In this document: piece after piece, positions 43,669-53,080 of the stretch
How positions within the stretch are numbered: position 1 is the first letter of the stretch
Layout: each line of letters starts with the position of its first letter
Assembly (NCBI RefSeq): GCF_002160135.1
Contig: NZ_NFJZ01000007.1
Location: 1 to 64,000 of the forward strand
Reading direction: 5' to 3'
Length of the DNA: 64,000 bases
From: Lachnoclostridium sp. An196
Lineage (GTDB): Bacteria > Bacillota > Clostridia > Lachnospirales > Lachnospiraceae
Position numbers and translations under genes: made by a program
Notes under the pieces: model-generated
Seen by the model: the letters and a program-made list of their open reading frames with translations, nothing else
What the model was told of the DNA's origin: nothing
The model's database searches: none

Positions 43669-44604
43669 TCATACTCCCAAAACCGTGCCGGCCGATACGC
43701 TGTTTCCTCTGAGGAAAGAACCTGCGTCCATCCGCTTCTTTCCTTCCAGCTGCAGTTCCGTCACTTCCAGCGCGTCTTTTCCCGCCTGTACGGTCAGGAA
43801 ATCTTTTGTTGTATTCAGTATCTCACCACATTCACCCTTTGATGCATCCTGACGGACAACCTTGCACTCCCAGATTTTCAAAGTTTTTCCGTTCAGTTTT
43901 GTATACGCGCTTGGCCAGGGATTCAGCCCCCGTACCAGCCGCTCGATGGACTCCGCATCCTTTGTCCAGTCGATCTTTCCCATCTCCTTCGTCAGCATAG
44001 AAGCATAAGCAGTGGGCGATTCGCCCTGCTTTTCCGGGACAATCGTTCCTTTTTCCAGTTCTTTCAGCGCTTTCACGCAAAGATCTGCCCCCACCCGGCT
44101 CAGTTTGTCGAAGAGACTGCCTCCGGTTTCTTTTTCTTCCAGAGGCACTGTCTCTTTCAAAAGCATATCTCCGGTATCCAGCCCTTCATCCATCTGCATA
44201 ATGGTCACTCCGGATTCTTTTTCTCCATTGATGACCGCCCACTGGATCGGCGCGGCTCCGCGGTATCTGGGCAGCAGAGATGCATGTACGTTGATGCAGC
44301 CGTACTTCTTCATCTCCAGGATCGCCTTGGGAATAATCTGTCCGAAAGCAGCTACCACTATCACATCCGCCTCAACATTCCGCAGATATTCGATGGATTC
44401 TTCGGCCCGGATCTTTGAAGGCTGGTACACCGGCAGTCCCAGCTGCTCCGCCGCCGCTTTCACCGGCGTGGGCGAAAGCTCCTGCTTTCTCCCTTTTGGT
44501 TTGTCCGGCTGGCTCACCACCAGAGTCACTTCATGGCCGGCTTCATGCAGCGCTTTCAAAGTCCCCACCGCAAAGTCCGGCGTTCCCATAAAGATCACTT
44601 TCAT
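43669..44604 (-). CDS. fmt: Methionyl-tRNA formyltransferase
   Basis: Formylates initiator Met-tRNA with 10-formyl-THF, 311 residues. MKVIFMGTPDFAV, INVHASLLPRYRGAAPIQW and the MQMDEGLDTGDML segment include the catalytic Asn, His and Asp. Six bases after def, with which it works in N-terminal formylation and deformylation. Confidence 0.97.
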   Translation of the reverse strand: MKVIFMGTPDFAVGTLKALHEAGHEVTLVVSQPDKPKGRKQELSPTPVKAAAEQLGLPVYQPSKIRAEESIEYLRNVEADVIVVAAFGQIIPKAILEMKKYGCINVHASLLPRYRGAAPIQWAVINGEKESGVTIMQMDEGLDTGDMLLKETVPLEEKETGGSLFDKLSRVGADLCVKALKELEKGTIVPEKQGESPTAYASMLTKEMGKIDWTKDAESIERLVRGLNPWPSAYTKLNGKTLKIWECKVVRQDASKGECGEILNTTKDFLTVQAGKDALEVTELQLEGKKRMDAGSFLRGNSVSAGTVLGV

Positions 44605-44610
44605 ATATGC

Positions 44611-45084
44611 TTAGTCCTCCTCTTCCATCACCGTATCATGAAGTTCCCCCTCCACAATATCGATGTAGAGCTTTCCATCCAGATGGTCGCACTCATGGCA
44701 GATGGCCCTGGCCAGCAGCTCACGGCCTTCCAGCTCATACCACTCGCCGTCTTCGCCCATAAATCTTACCGTGACTTCATCAGGCCTTGTAACAGTCCCG
44801 GCCTTTCCCGGAACGCTCAGGCATCCTTCATCTCCTGTCTGGGAACCGGACGTCTTCACCACCTGCGGATTGACCATTACCAGCGGGCCTTCTCCCACAT
44901 CAATCACTACGATCCGTTTCAGGACGCCCACCTGCGGCGCTGCAAGCCCCACGCCGTTGGCTTCATACATGGTCTCCAGCATATCGTCGATCAGCTCCCT
45001 GATCTTCGGGGTCACTTCTTTTACTTCCTTACTCGTCTTCCGAAGGATCGGATCTCCTTCATATCTCAAATTCCGAATCGCCAT
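44611..45084 (-). CDS. def: Peptide deformylase
   Basis: Metal enzyme of 157 residues that removes the formyl group from new proteins. Motifs GVGLAAPQVG, EGCLSVPG and CHECDHLDG provide the Cys and two His metal ligands and the Glu. Between priA (14 bases) and fmt (6 bases). Confidence 0.97.
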   Translation of the reverse strand: MAIRNLRYEGDPILRKTSKEVKEVTPKIRELIDDMLETMYEANGVGLAAPQVGVLKRIVVIDVGEGPLVMVNPQVVKTSGSQTGDEGCLSVPGKAGTVTRPDEVTVRFMGEDGEWYELEGRELLARAICHECDHLDGKLYIDIVEGELHDTVMEEED

Positions 45085-45098
45085 AATCTCCTCCTAAA

Positions 45099-47336
45099 TC
45101 AATATACATTCAACGGATTCCAGTCGTACTGTATATAAACTTCCTCCCATACTGTCTCCCGTTCCGTTTCTTTTTCCAGTTTCTGTTTTATCTTCAGAAG
45201 CGTCCCTTCACTCTGGTGCTTCAGATAAATCACTCTTCGGTAAATATCATTTTTTTTCGCCAGCGCGGCTTTCGCCGGACCGATCACAGACACCCCCGGC
45301 ACATCCAGGTTCCGGATGTACGCGCCCAGCCTCTCTGACTGTTCTTCCAGCGGTTCTTCTTCTCTGCAGGAAAGATAGATCCCCAGCATACTGTACGCCG
45401 GAGGATATCCCATCAACGTCCTGTACAGAATCTCCTGTTCATAAAACCCTTCATAATCCTGCCTGGAAGCAGCCTGAATACTGTAATGATCAGGCACATA
45501 GGTCTGAATCACCGCCTCGCCCGGCAGGTTCCTGCGCCCTGCGCGGCCTACAGCCTGGGTCAGCAGCTGAAAAGTCCTCTCCGACGCACGGTAATCCGAT
45601 GCATACAGTGAAAGATCAGCCGCCAGAACTCCCACCAGCGTTACTCCCGGGAAATCATGTCCCTTCACGATCATCTGCGTGCCCACCAGCACATCCGCCT
45701 GTCCTTTTCCGAAAGCCGTCAGAATCTTTTCATAACTCTCCTTGCTTCTGGTGGTATCATAATCCATACGCAGCACTCTGGCGCCGGGAAATACTTTCTG
45801 TACTTCCCTTTCGATCTGCTGTGTCCCCGCCCGGAACCCTGATATATACGGCGAACCGCAGGACGGGCAGGCCTTCGGCATCTCTCTTTCATATCCGCAG
45901 TAATGACACCTCAGCTTTCCGTCCCCGTGCAGAGACAGCGCCACATCGCAGTGCGGACACCGGATGGCCTTTCCGCAGGAGCGGCAGGATACAAATCCCG
46001 CCAGTCCTCTCCGGTTCAGGAAAAGCATGGTCTGCTGGTGTTTTTTCAGCCGGTCCTCCATGGCTTCCCGAAGCTTCCGGCTGAAAATACTGCGGTTCCC
46101 GGCCCGCAGTTCCTCCCGCAGATCCACGATCGTCACCTGCGGAAGGCTTGCATCTCCGATCCTTTCAGGCAGCCTGTAATATCCATATTCTCCGGAACGG
46201 GCCCGGTAGTAGCTGTCCGTAGACGGAGTAGCGCTTCCCAGCACTACGAAAGCTCCGCACATCCCGGCTCTTCGGATGGCAGTTTCCCGCGCGTCATAGC
46301 GGGGAACATTCTCGCTTTTATAAGAACTTTCATGTTCTTCATCTATAATAATAATCCCAATGTGTAAAAATGGTGTGAACAATGCGGAACGGGGTCCGAT
46401 CATCACATCTGTTTTTCCTTCCCTGACCCGCAGATACTGGTCATACCGCTCTCCATCCGACAGGCGGGAATGCATGACCGAAACCCGTTCTCCAAAACGT
46501 TCATAAAACCGGCCGACCGTCTGAAATGTCAGGGCTATCTCCGGGATCAGCACAATTGCCTGCTTTTTCTCCCGGATCACCCGGTCGATCAGTTCCATGT
46601 ATACTTCTGTCTTCCCGCTTCCGGTCACTCCATGGAGCAGATAGGTCCTGCCGCCCCTTTTTTTATAATCATTCCAAATCCCGTCTGCCGCCAGCCTCTG
46701 GGCCTGATTCAGCACTATGGTCCGGGGCTGCTTCAAAAAACGCCCCTCCAGAGGATTCCGGTAACGGGTACTGGAATCCACGCGCAGAATTCCCGCTTCC
46801 TGAAATCCCTGCAGTACCGAAGAAGTAACCTTCAGTTCCTTTACGGAACGATCATAATCCAGATATCCCTCCCCGCTCTCCAGCAGGGCATCCAGCAGAC
46901 GTTCTTTTGCGCGGTAATGTTTCCTGCGGCACTCTTCCAATAAACGCTGTGCGGTCTCCCGGTCCGCGGTCAGCACGATCTTTCGTTCCTGCCTCTGCCG
47001 GATCCTCTGTTTTACCGGGAGCACTGTCTTCAGCGCCTGGTTCATGGTTGACCCGTAAGTCTCTTTCATCCAGGCCGCCAACGCAATCAGCTGCGATTCG
47101 GCGGGCACGCTGCCGGGCACGATCCCGGTCAGCGTCTTTATCTTCTCGGGAGGATAATCCGGTTCATCGGTACCTCCCACCACGTATCCTTTCATCGGAC
47201 GGTTGCCCGTCCCGAACGGGAAATTCACCTGCATGCCAATCTGGATCCTTCCCCCCAGTTCCGGGGGTACCCGGTACTGAAAAACCCGGTCCAGTTTTTC
47301 ATGGGAAATATCCACGATGACATTGACGAACTCCAT
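45099..47336 (-). CDS. priA: Primosomal protein N' (replication restart helicase)
   Basis: Superfamily 2 helicase of 745 residues that reloads the replisome at collapsed forks. Walker A LHGVTGSGKTEVY, DEEH box IIIDEEHESSYK, and a zinc region with paired CxxC motifs (CRSCGKAIRCPHC, CHYCGYE, CPSCGSPYI). The N-terminal 3'-DNA-binding domain starts VNVIVDISHEKLDRVFQY. Full length. Two bases after murE. Confidence 0.97.
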   Translation of the reverse strand: MEFVNVIVDISHEKLDRVFQYRVPPELGGRIQIGMQVNFPFGTGNRPMKGYVVGGTDEPDYPPEKIKTLTGIVPGSVPAESQLIALAAWMKETYGSTMNQALKTVLPVKQRIRQRQERKIVLTADRETAQRLLEECRRKHYRAKERLLDALLESGEGYLDYDRSVKELKVTSSVLQGFQEAGILRVDSSTRYRNPLEGRFLKQPRTIVLNQAQRLAADGIWNDYKKRGGRTYLLHGVTGSGKTEVYMELIDRVIREKKQAIVLIPEIALTFQTVGRFYERFGERVSVMHSRLSDGERYDQYLRVREGKTDVMIGPRSALFTPFLHIGIIIIDEEHESSYKSENVPRYDARETAIRRAGMCGAFVVLGSATPSTDSYYRARSGEYGYYRLPERIGDASLPQVTIVDLREELRAGNRSIFSRKLREAMEDRLKKHQQTMLFLNRRGLAGFVSCRSCGKAIRCPHCDVALSLHGDGKLRCHYCGYEREMPKACPSCGSPYISGFRAGTQQIEREVQKVFPGARVLRMDYDTTRSKESYEKILTAFGKGQADVLVGTQMIVKGHDFPGVTLVGVLAADLSLYASDYRASERTFQLLTQAVGRAGRRNLPGEAVIQTYVPDHYSIQAASRQDYEGFYEQEILYRTLMGYPPAYSMLGIYLSCREEEPLEEQSERLGAYIRNLDVPGVSVIGPAKAALAKKNDIYRRVIYLKHQSEGTLLKIKQKLEKETERETVWEEVYIQYDWNPLNVY

Positions 47337-47338
47337 CC

Positions 47339-48823
47339 TTACTTTCCTTTCTTCTGTTCTTCCGCCAGTTCTTCCAGGACTTCCCGGATCAGGACTCTCT
47401 CATCCATCGGATATTTGACCCCTTTGATCTCCTGGTAATCCTCATGTCCCTTTCCGGCCAGCACGATCACATCGCCTTTTTGCCCATGAGAAATCACATA
47501 ACGGATCGCTTCTTTGCGGTCCTTGATCTCCGCGTATTTTCCATCCGTCTTCGCCATGCCGGTCTTGATATCGTCAATGATCGCCTGGGGATCTTCGTAT
47601 CTGGGATTATCCGACGTGATCACGGTCAGATCTGCCAGTCTGCCGGACACCTCTCCCATCTCATACCGGCGGAGCTTGGAACGGTTCCCTCCGCAGCCAA
47701 ATACGCATACCAGCCGTTCCGGGTGATATTCTCTCAGGGTTTCCAGCAGGCTCTCAAGACTCATGGCATTGTGCGCATAGTCAATCATCAAGATGAATTC
47801 ATCCGACACCTTGACCATCTCGATCCGGCCTTTGACCTTCACTACCCGGAGCGCTTCTTTCAGGTCTGCTTCCGCCACCTTGAAATGCTCGCACACCGCA
47901 ATGGCAACCAGAGAATTATATACGCTGAATTTGCCCGGGATGTCGATCTCCACATCCATATTGACTTTTCCGGACACACGGTACCGGACGCCCATATATC
48001 CCGGACGCCCTACCAGTTCCATATCCGATGCGCGGTAATCTGCTTTTTCTGAAAATCCGATCGTCTCCAGTTCACAGGTATGCCCCTGCAGTACCATATC
48101 AAAATGAGAGTCATCCACATTTGCGATGCCAATGCGGCACTGTTTGAATAAAAGTCCTTTGCACGCCGCATATTCCTCAAAGCTTGCATGCTCGCCCGGT
48201 CCGATATGGTCCGGGGACAGATTCGTAAATATCCCGATCTCAAACGGGATTCCCGCTGTCCGGTGCATCATAAGCCCCTGAGAGGAAACTTCCATCACAC
48301 ATACCTGACATCCTGCTTCCGCCATGCGGGCAAAATATTCCTGAATCTGCCAGGACTCCGGCGTCGTATGGCTGGCCGGAATATGCTCCTCTCCGATGAT
48401 AATCTCAATCGTTCCGATCAGTCCCACCTTGTATCCTGCATGTTCCAGAATCCCCTTTACCATATAGGTGGTCGTCGTCTTTCCTTTGGTTCCGGTAACG
48501 CCGATCACTTTCATCTTGTCTGCGGGATGGTCAAACCATGCCGCGGAAAGGAGAGCCAGCGCATACCGGGTATCTTCCACCAGGATCAGCGTCACCTGGT
48601 CCGGAACAGCTACCGGGCGTTCCGCCACGACCGCCGCCGCTCCCTTCTGCACGATCTCATCCACATGTTCATGGCTGTCATAGGAAGCCCCTTTGACACA
48701 CACGAACAGACATCCTTCTGTCACTTTCCGGGTATCGCAGACCAGATCGCTGACCGTCCGGTCTGTATCCCCTTTTATCACTTCATACTGTAAGCCTTCC
48801 AGTAATTCCGAAACTGTTTTCAT
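47339..48823 (-). CDS. murE: UDP-MurNAc-tripeptide synthetase (meso-DAP adding)
   Basis: Mur ligase of 494 residues acting on UDP-MurNAc-L-Ala-D-Glu. ATP loop GVTGTKGKTTTTYM, SSQGL, and SDNPRYEDP: the DNPR tetrapeptide is the hallmark of enzymes that select meso-diaminopimelate rather than lysine. First gene of the long minus-strand run; its promoter shares its -35 box with the divergent carbamate kinase gene. Confidence 0.96.
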   Translation of the reverse strand: MKTVSELLEGLQYEVIKGDTDRTVSDLVCDTRKVTEGCLFVCVKGASYDSHEHVDEIVQKGAAAVVAERPVAVPDQVTLILVEDTRYALALLSAAWFDHPADKMKVIGVTGTKGKTTTTYMVKGILEHAGYKVGLIGTIEIIIGEEHIPASHTTPESWQIQEYFARMAEAGCQVCVMEVSSQGLMMHRTAGIPFEIGIFTNLSPDHIGPGEHASFEEYAACKGLLFKQCRIGIANVDDSHFDMVLQGHTCELETIGFSEKADYRASDMELVGRPGYMGVRYRVSGKVNMDVEIDIPGKFSVYNSLVAIAVCEHFKVAEADLKEALRVVKVKGRIEMVKVSDEFILMIDYAHNAMSLESLLETLREYHPERLVCVFGCGGNRSKLRRYEMGEVSGRLADLTVITSDNPRYEDPQAIIDDIKTGMAKTDGKYAEIKDRKEAIRYVISHGQKGDVIVLAGKGHEDYQEIKGVKYPMDERVLIREVLEELAEEQKKGK

Positions 48824-48887
48824 TGTCTCCTCCTTCCGCCGTCCGGGGCGGAGTTCTGCGTTCCATTACATTTTGCACATTGTGCTC

Positions 48888-48939
48888 ATTATACCATACC
48901 CGGGCGGGTCTTGCAATTTTCCTTTGCTACTTATATAAT
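48888..48939. promoter_or_regulatory. Symmetric divergent promoters for murE and carbamate kinase
   Basis: TTGCAA (48911-48916), its own reverse complement, is exactly 17 bases from TATAAT on the plus strand (48934-48939) and exactly 17 bases from TATAAT on the minus strand (48893-48888). The two promoters cannot be occupied at the same time. Confidence 0.85.
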
Positions 48940-48974
48940 GGACTCAAATTAAACAGAAAACGAGGTATCTCCTT

Positions 48975-49904
48975 ATGAAGAAAAAGAAAGTCGTCGTCGC
49001 TCTCGGACATAAAGCACTGGGCGCCACGCTTCCGGAGCAGCAGTCCGCCGTCCGATACGCCGCCAGAGCCATCGCGGATCTGGTGGAAGCAGACTGCCAG
49101 GTAGTGATCTCCCACAGCAACGCACCCCAGGTAGGCATGATCCATACAGCCATGAATGAGTTCGGAAAGCAGCATCCGGGCTATACATTTGCTCCCATGT
49201 CCGTCTGCTCGGCCATGAGCCAGGGCTATATCGGCTACGATCTGCAGAATGCTATCCGGGAAGAACTGTTGAACCGGGGGATCTCCTGCCCGGTCGCTAC
49301 GATCCTGACACAGGTTGTCGTCAATCCATATGATGACTCTTTCTATAAACCGGTGAAAGTCATTGGCCGTGTGATGACCAGAGAAGAAGCGGACGCGGAA
49401 GAAGAGAAAGGAAACTATGTAGTCAAAACAGAAGGGGGCTATCGACGTATCGTCTCCGCGCCCAAACCCGAAGACATTGTCGAGATTGAAGCCATCCGCA
49501 CGCTTTCCGACGCCGGACAGGTAGTGATTGCCTGCGGCGGAGGCGGCATCCCGGTACTGAGACAGGGCAACCGCCTGAAAGGAGCCAGCGCCGTGATCGA
49601 AAAGGATCTGGCCAGCGGACGCCTGGCAGAACTTCTGGACGCGGATATGCTGCTTCTGCTTACCGGAGAAAAGAAACTGTATCTGAACTACGGAAAAGAG
49701 AACAGCCAGCCGCTGGACACGCTGTCCGTGGAGAAGGCCCGGACCTATATCGCCGAAGGCCAGTTCCAGGAAGGCTCCATTCTTCCGAAAGTGGTTGCGG
49801 CTGTTTCGTTTGTATCCAGCAAACCCGGACGCGTCACCGTCATCGCGGATCTGGATGATGCCAAAACAGCCATGGAAGAAAAGGCAGGTACCATCATCCG
49901 GTAG
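48975..49904 (+). CDS. arcC: Carbamate kinase family protein, unusual active-site residues
   Basis: Amino-acid-kinase-fold protein of 309 residues that would make ATP and carbamate from carbamoyl phosphate. MSVCSAMSQGYIGYDLQNAIREEL, TQVVVNPYDDSF, ACGGGGIPVL and LKGASAVIEKDLAS fit ArcC. However the N-terminal ALGGNA motif reads ALGHKALG and HSNGPQVG reads HSNAPQVG, changes at phosphate-contact loops. No arcA or arcB is near, so it may not serve the arginine deiminase pathway; a divergent anabolic or regulatory role is possible. Confidence 0.85.
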   Translation: MKKKKVVVALGHKALGATLPEQQSAVRYAARAIADLVEADCQVVISHSNAPQVGMIHTAMNEFGKQHPGYTFAPMSVCSAMSQGYIGYDLQNAIREELLNRGISCPVATILTQVVVNPYDDSFYKPVKVIGRVMTREEADAEEEKGNYVVKTEGGYRRIVSAPKPEDIVEIEAIRTLSDAGQVVIACGGGGIPVLRQGNRLKGASAVIEKDLASGRLAELLDADMLLLLTGEKKLYLNYGKENSQPLDTLSVEKARTYIAEGQFQEGSILPKVVAAVSFVSSKPGRVTVIADLDDAKTAMEEKAGTIIR

Positions 49905-49915
49905 CCGCAGCCATA

Positions 49916-50680
49916 TCAGTGGTTTTTGTCGTAAATAATTTTCAGGCCTTTTAACAGCAGCGCGTCATCTAATATGATATCGTGGCGGCAGTGGGGAATC
50001 AGCGCTTTTGCGAGGCCCCCGGTCGCCACGATCGTCAGTTTCTGTCCCATTTCTTCTTCCATGCGGTCCAGCATTCCGTCAATCAGCGCCGCATTTCCAT
50101 AAAACACACCGCTCTTCATACAATCAATCGTATTTTTCCCGATCAGGCGGGCAGGCGGTTCCAGACTGATCTTTGGAAGCTGCGCCGTCCTGGCAGTCAA
50201 GGTATCTGCCGCGATTCTCATCCCGGGGATAATCGCGCCTCCAATATAATTCTTCTTCTCATCCACTACGCAGATGGTCGTCGCGGTACCCATATCGATG
50301 ATCGCCGCCGGCACCGGATATTCATGAACCACCGCCACCGCGTTGACGATACGGTCGCTGCCCACCTCTCTGGGGTTATCCATGATGATATTCAGCCCGG
50401 TCTTTACCCCCGGTCCTACCACCATGACTTCTTTGCCCAGTACCTTCTCCACAGAACGTTTCACGATATTGGTGACCGGCGGTACCACCGACGAGATAAT
50501 GCCCCCTTCCAGTCTGGAAAAATGAATATCGTATAATTCCAGCACGTTTTTAAAGCTGATGGCATACTCCAGTTCCGTTCTGGTGGAAACCGTCGACAGC
50601 CGCTCTACAAAACAGATCCGATCTCCGTCGATGCACCCCACGACTATATTTGTATTTCCAATATCCACTGCAAGTATCAT
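49916..50680 (-). CDS. coaX: Type III pantothenate kinase
   Basis: First enzyme of CoA synthesis, 254 residues, ASKHA fold. LAVDIGNTNIVVG phosphate loop, DNPREVGSDRIVNAVAV, IDMGTATTICVV and the IGGAIIPGM segment are typical; this type needs a monovalent cation and is not inhibited by CoA. Convergent with arcC (11-base gap) and divergent from coaBC. Confidence 0.96.
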   Translation of the reverse strand: MILAVDIGNTNIVVGCIDGDRICFVERLSTVSTRTELEYAISFKNVLELYDIHFSRLEGGIISSVVPPVTNIVKRSVEKVLGKEVMVVGPGVKTGLNIIMDNPREVGSDRIVNAVAVVHEYPVPAAIIDMGTATTICVVDEKKNYIGGAIIPGMRIAADTLTARTAQLPKISLEPPARLIGKNTIDCMKSGVFYGNAALIDGMLDRMEEEMGQKLTIVATGGLAKALIPHCRHDIILDDALLLKGLKIIYDKNH

Positions 50681-50805
50681 GTTATCTCCCTCTTTTCCAA
50701 TCTTGAGACATTCGGAGGCTGTCTCTACATATCATCATATAATGTAACACATCCCGTCCATTTTGTGATATACTTTTTTTAAATATACACTTCTGGAGGA
50801 TCACT

Positions 50806-51999
50806 ATGCTGAAAAATAAATATGTCGTCCTGGGTGTGACCGGAAGCATCGCCGCCTACAAAGCTGCTTCCCTCGTCAGCGCCCTGACAAAGCTGCACTG
50901 CGACGTGCAGGTGATCATGACTGCCAACGCAGCTAATTTTATTAATCCTGTTACATTTGAAACCTTGACCGGCAGAAAATGTCTGGTAGACACTTTTGAC
51001 AGGAACTTTTCTTTTGAGGTTGAACATATCTCTGTAGCCAAACGGGCGGATCTGGTCCTGGTGGCGCCCGCTTCCGCCAATGTAATCGGGAAACTGGCCC
51101 ACGGCATCGCCGACGACATGCTGACCACTACCCTGATGGCGTGCACCTGTCCGAAGCTGATCTCTCCTGCCATGAATACAGCCATGTATGAGAATCCGGT
51201 CCTGCAGGACAATCTCCGTCTGCTGGAAAAATACGGATATCAGATCATTGAACCGGCGTCCGGCCACCTGGCCTGCGGAGACAGCGGAAAAGGAAAAATG
51301 CCGGAACCGGACGAGTTATTATCCTGGGTCCTGAAAGAAATCGCTTATAAAAAAGATCTGACAGGGAAAAAGATTCTGGTCACCGCCGGACCCACTCAGG
51401 AGTCCATTGATCCGGTGCGGTTTATCACCAACCATTCCAGCGGCAAAATGGGATATGCCATTGCCCATGCCGCCATGCTGCGCGGCGCTGACGTAACACT
51501 GGTAAGCGGCCCGGTATCGATTGCTCCTCCGCCTTTTGTGCGCGTCGTTCCGGTTCTTTCCGCCGAGGACATGTTCCAGGCCGTCACCTCTGTATCCGAC
51601 AGCCAGGACGCCATCATCAAGGCTGCCGCGGTGGCTGATTACACGCCGCTCTCTGTCAGCGATCAGAAAGTCAAAAAGAAGGACGGAGAAATGAGCATTG
51701 AGCTCAAGCGGACAAAAGATATTTTAAAATTTCTCGGCGAGCACAAACCCGACGGTCAGTTCCTGTGCGGTTTCTCCATGGAGACAGAAAACATGCTCCG
51801 GAATTCCCGGAAAAAACTGGAGCAGAAACATGTGGATATGATCGTTGCCAACAGTCTTCGCACCAGCGGAGCCGGCTTCGGAACTGACACAAACGTAGTT
51901 ACTCTGATCACCAGAGATGGGGAAGAGGAACTCCCTCTCATGAGTAAAGAGGAAGTAGCCCATCAGATTCTGAACCGGATCTTTCCCGCTTCATGCTGA
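50806..51999 (+). CDS. coaBC: Bifunctional phosphopantothenoylcysteine decarboxylase/ligase
   Basis: Steps two and three of CoA synthesis in a 397-residue fusion. CoaC part (1-185): GVTGSIAAYKAA, the His-containing FEVEHISVAK, PAMNTAMYENP and the substrate-clamp Cys in GHLACGDSGKG. CoaB part: VTAGPTQESIDPVRFITNHSSGKMG and AAVADYTP. GGAGG lies seven bases upstream. The 50681-50805 gap to coaX holds -10-like boxes (TATACT 50769-50774) but no clear -35. Confidence 0.96.
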   Translation: MLKNKYVVLGVTGSIAAYKAASLVSALTKLHCDVQVIMTANAANFINPVTFETLTGRKCLVDTFDRNFSFEVEHISVAKRADLVLVAPASANVIGKLAHGIADDMLTTTLMACTCPKLISPAMNTAMYENPVLQDNLRLLEKYGYQIIEPASGHLACGDSGKGKMPEPDELLSWVLKEIAYKKDLTGKKILVTAGPTQESIDPVRFITNHSSGKMGYAIAHAAMLRGADVTLVSGPVSIAPPPFVRVVPVLSAEDMFQAVTSVSDSQDAIIKAAAVADYTPLSVSDQKVKKKDGEMSIELKRTKDILKFLGEHKPDGQFLCGFSMETENMLRNSRKKLEQKHVDMIVANSLRTSGAGFGTDTNVVTLITRDGEEELPLMSKEEVAHQILNRIFPASC

Positions 52000-52011
52000 C
52001 AGACTGACCGA

Positions 52012-52062
52012 AAGGGCCGCATCCGGGACAGAATCGCTGTCCCGGTACGGCCCTTCTTTTTC
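52012..52062 (+). terminator. Terminator of coaBC
   Basis: Two-part stem, 52012-52019 with 52048-52055 (8 bp) and 52023-52031 with 52037-52045 (9 bp), followed by CTTTTT. It lies between convergent coaBC and nudC. Confidence 0.9.
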
Positions 52063-52064
52063 CC

Positions 52065-52910
52065 TTAAAAATCTTTTTCTTTTCCTGCCTTAAACACACC
52101 GATCATCTCTCTGGTCAGGCTGACGCCATCGTCCTCCATGGGGATCTCCTCCCGCTCGAACCATTGTCCCACCGACAGCTCATCCGTATCCAGTGTAATT
52201 CTGGTGTCTCCGTCCACTTCGCAGAAAAATCCGCACAGAAGCGTGGAGGTAAACGACCAGGGCTGGCTCTTGTAATACCGGATATTTTTCACTTTCAGCC
52301 CCACTTCTTCCATCACTTCTCTGGCCACAGTCTCTTCCAGCGTCTCGCCGATCTCCGTGAAGCCGGCCACCAAGGCATAATTGACAGTGCGGCCTTCCCG
52401 CGGCGCGTATTTCGTCAGCAGGAGCCGGTTCCCATCCGTCACTGCCACGATGACTCCCGGACAGATCTTGGGATAAACCGTGTTGCCGCACTCCCTGCAC
52501 CGCATCATCCGTTCCGCAAAATCCGGGGTCATGGGCCTGCCGCAGCGGCCGCAGAAACGATTGGCGCGATACCATTCATCCAGCTGTTCTCCGGTAATCC
52601 CGGCAAAAGCAAGATACCGGGGACGGGCCGTCCGGAAAACAGACGAGGTCTCCCATCCATACCCTTCCGGCGCAATATCCAGTCCCTCTTTCAGCAGGAA
52701 AAAATGCTCGCCGCTGACGCTGAACAGATAGGTCAGATCCGGATCCATATGTTCATCTATAATCTCTTTCAGCTTCGGGTAACGGATCTGTCCGTTCTCG
52801 AACCGGCAGAGCACTTCTCTCTCCCGGTAAATCAGAATCCAGTCTTCGGCTCCCGGTTCCATCTCCACATAATGATTGTCAAATTTCTTAGGCGCGATAT
52901 CCTGTATCAT
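52065..52910 (-). CDS. nudC: NADH pyrophosphatase / RNA deNADding Nudix enzyme
   Basis: A 281-residue Nudix hydrolase that cleaves NADH to NMNH and AMP, and in bacteria removes NAD caps from RNA. Zinc ribbon CGRCGRPMTPDFAERMMRCRECG at about 118-140, YPKICPGVIVAV, and the Nudix box GFTEIGETLEETVAREVMEE. Its ATG overlaps (ATGA) the stop of a short upstream frame that has no start. Confidence 0.94.
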   Translation of the reverse strand: MIQDIAPKKFDNHYVEMEPGAEDWILIYREREVLCRFENGQIRYPKLKEIIDEHMDPDLTYLFSVSGEHFFLLKEGLDIAPEGYGWETSSVFRTARPRYLAFAGITGEQLDEWYRANRFCGRCGRPMTPDFAERMMRCRECGNTVYPKICPGVIVAVTDGNRLLLTKYAPREGRTVNYALVAGFTEIGETLEETVAREVMEEVGLKVKNIRYYKSQPWSFTSTLLCGFFCEVDGDTRITLDTDELSVGQWFEREEIPMEDDGVSLTREMIGVFKAGKEKDF

Positions 52911-52984
52911 AGTTCCAGTCCTCTGCTTTCTCTGATGTAATTTTCCGCATTTTCACGGATCGGGGCGATCTCTTCCGGTGAATA
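52911..52984 (-). pseudogene. C-terminal remnant of an unidentified gene before nudC
   Basis: Reading toward nudC, a frame without a start codon encodes SPEEIAPIRENAENYIRESR-GLEL and stops on the TGA that overlaps the nudC ATG. The amphipathic helix and the coupled stop/start suggest a genuine old gene end. Directly upstream lie TAA and TATAAT (minus strand, near 52988), so only the tail survives. I cannot name the family. Confidence 0.35.
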
Positions 52985-53025
52985 TTATACTGTCTCACGC
53001 CGCTTCACGCAATCATGAAATGCGC

Positions 53026-53061
53026 AAAAAGGACAGCAGGCTTTCCCGTCGCCTTCTGTCC
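53026..53061 (-). terminator. Terminator of the bgl operon
   Basis: Minus strand: GGACAG ... CTGTCC with an inner AGGC/GCCT stem, followed by TTTTT; 19 bases after the licT stop. Confidence 0.85.
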
Positions 53062-53080
53062 CTATGTCTTGCACAAGATT

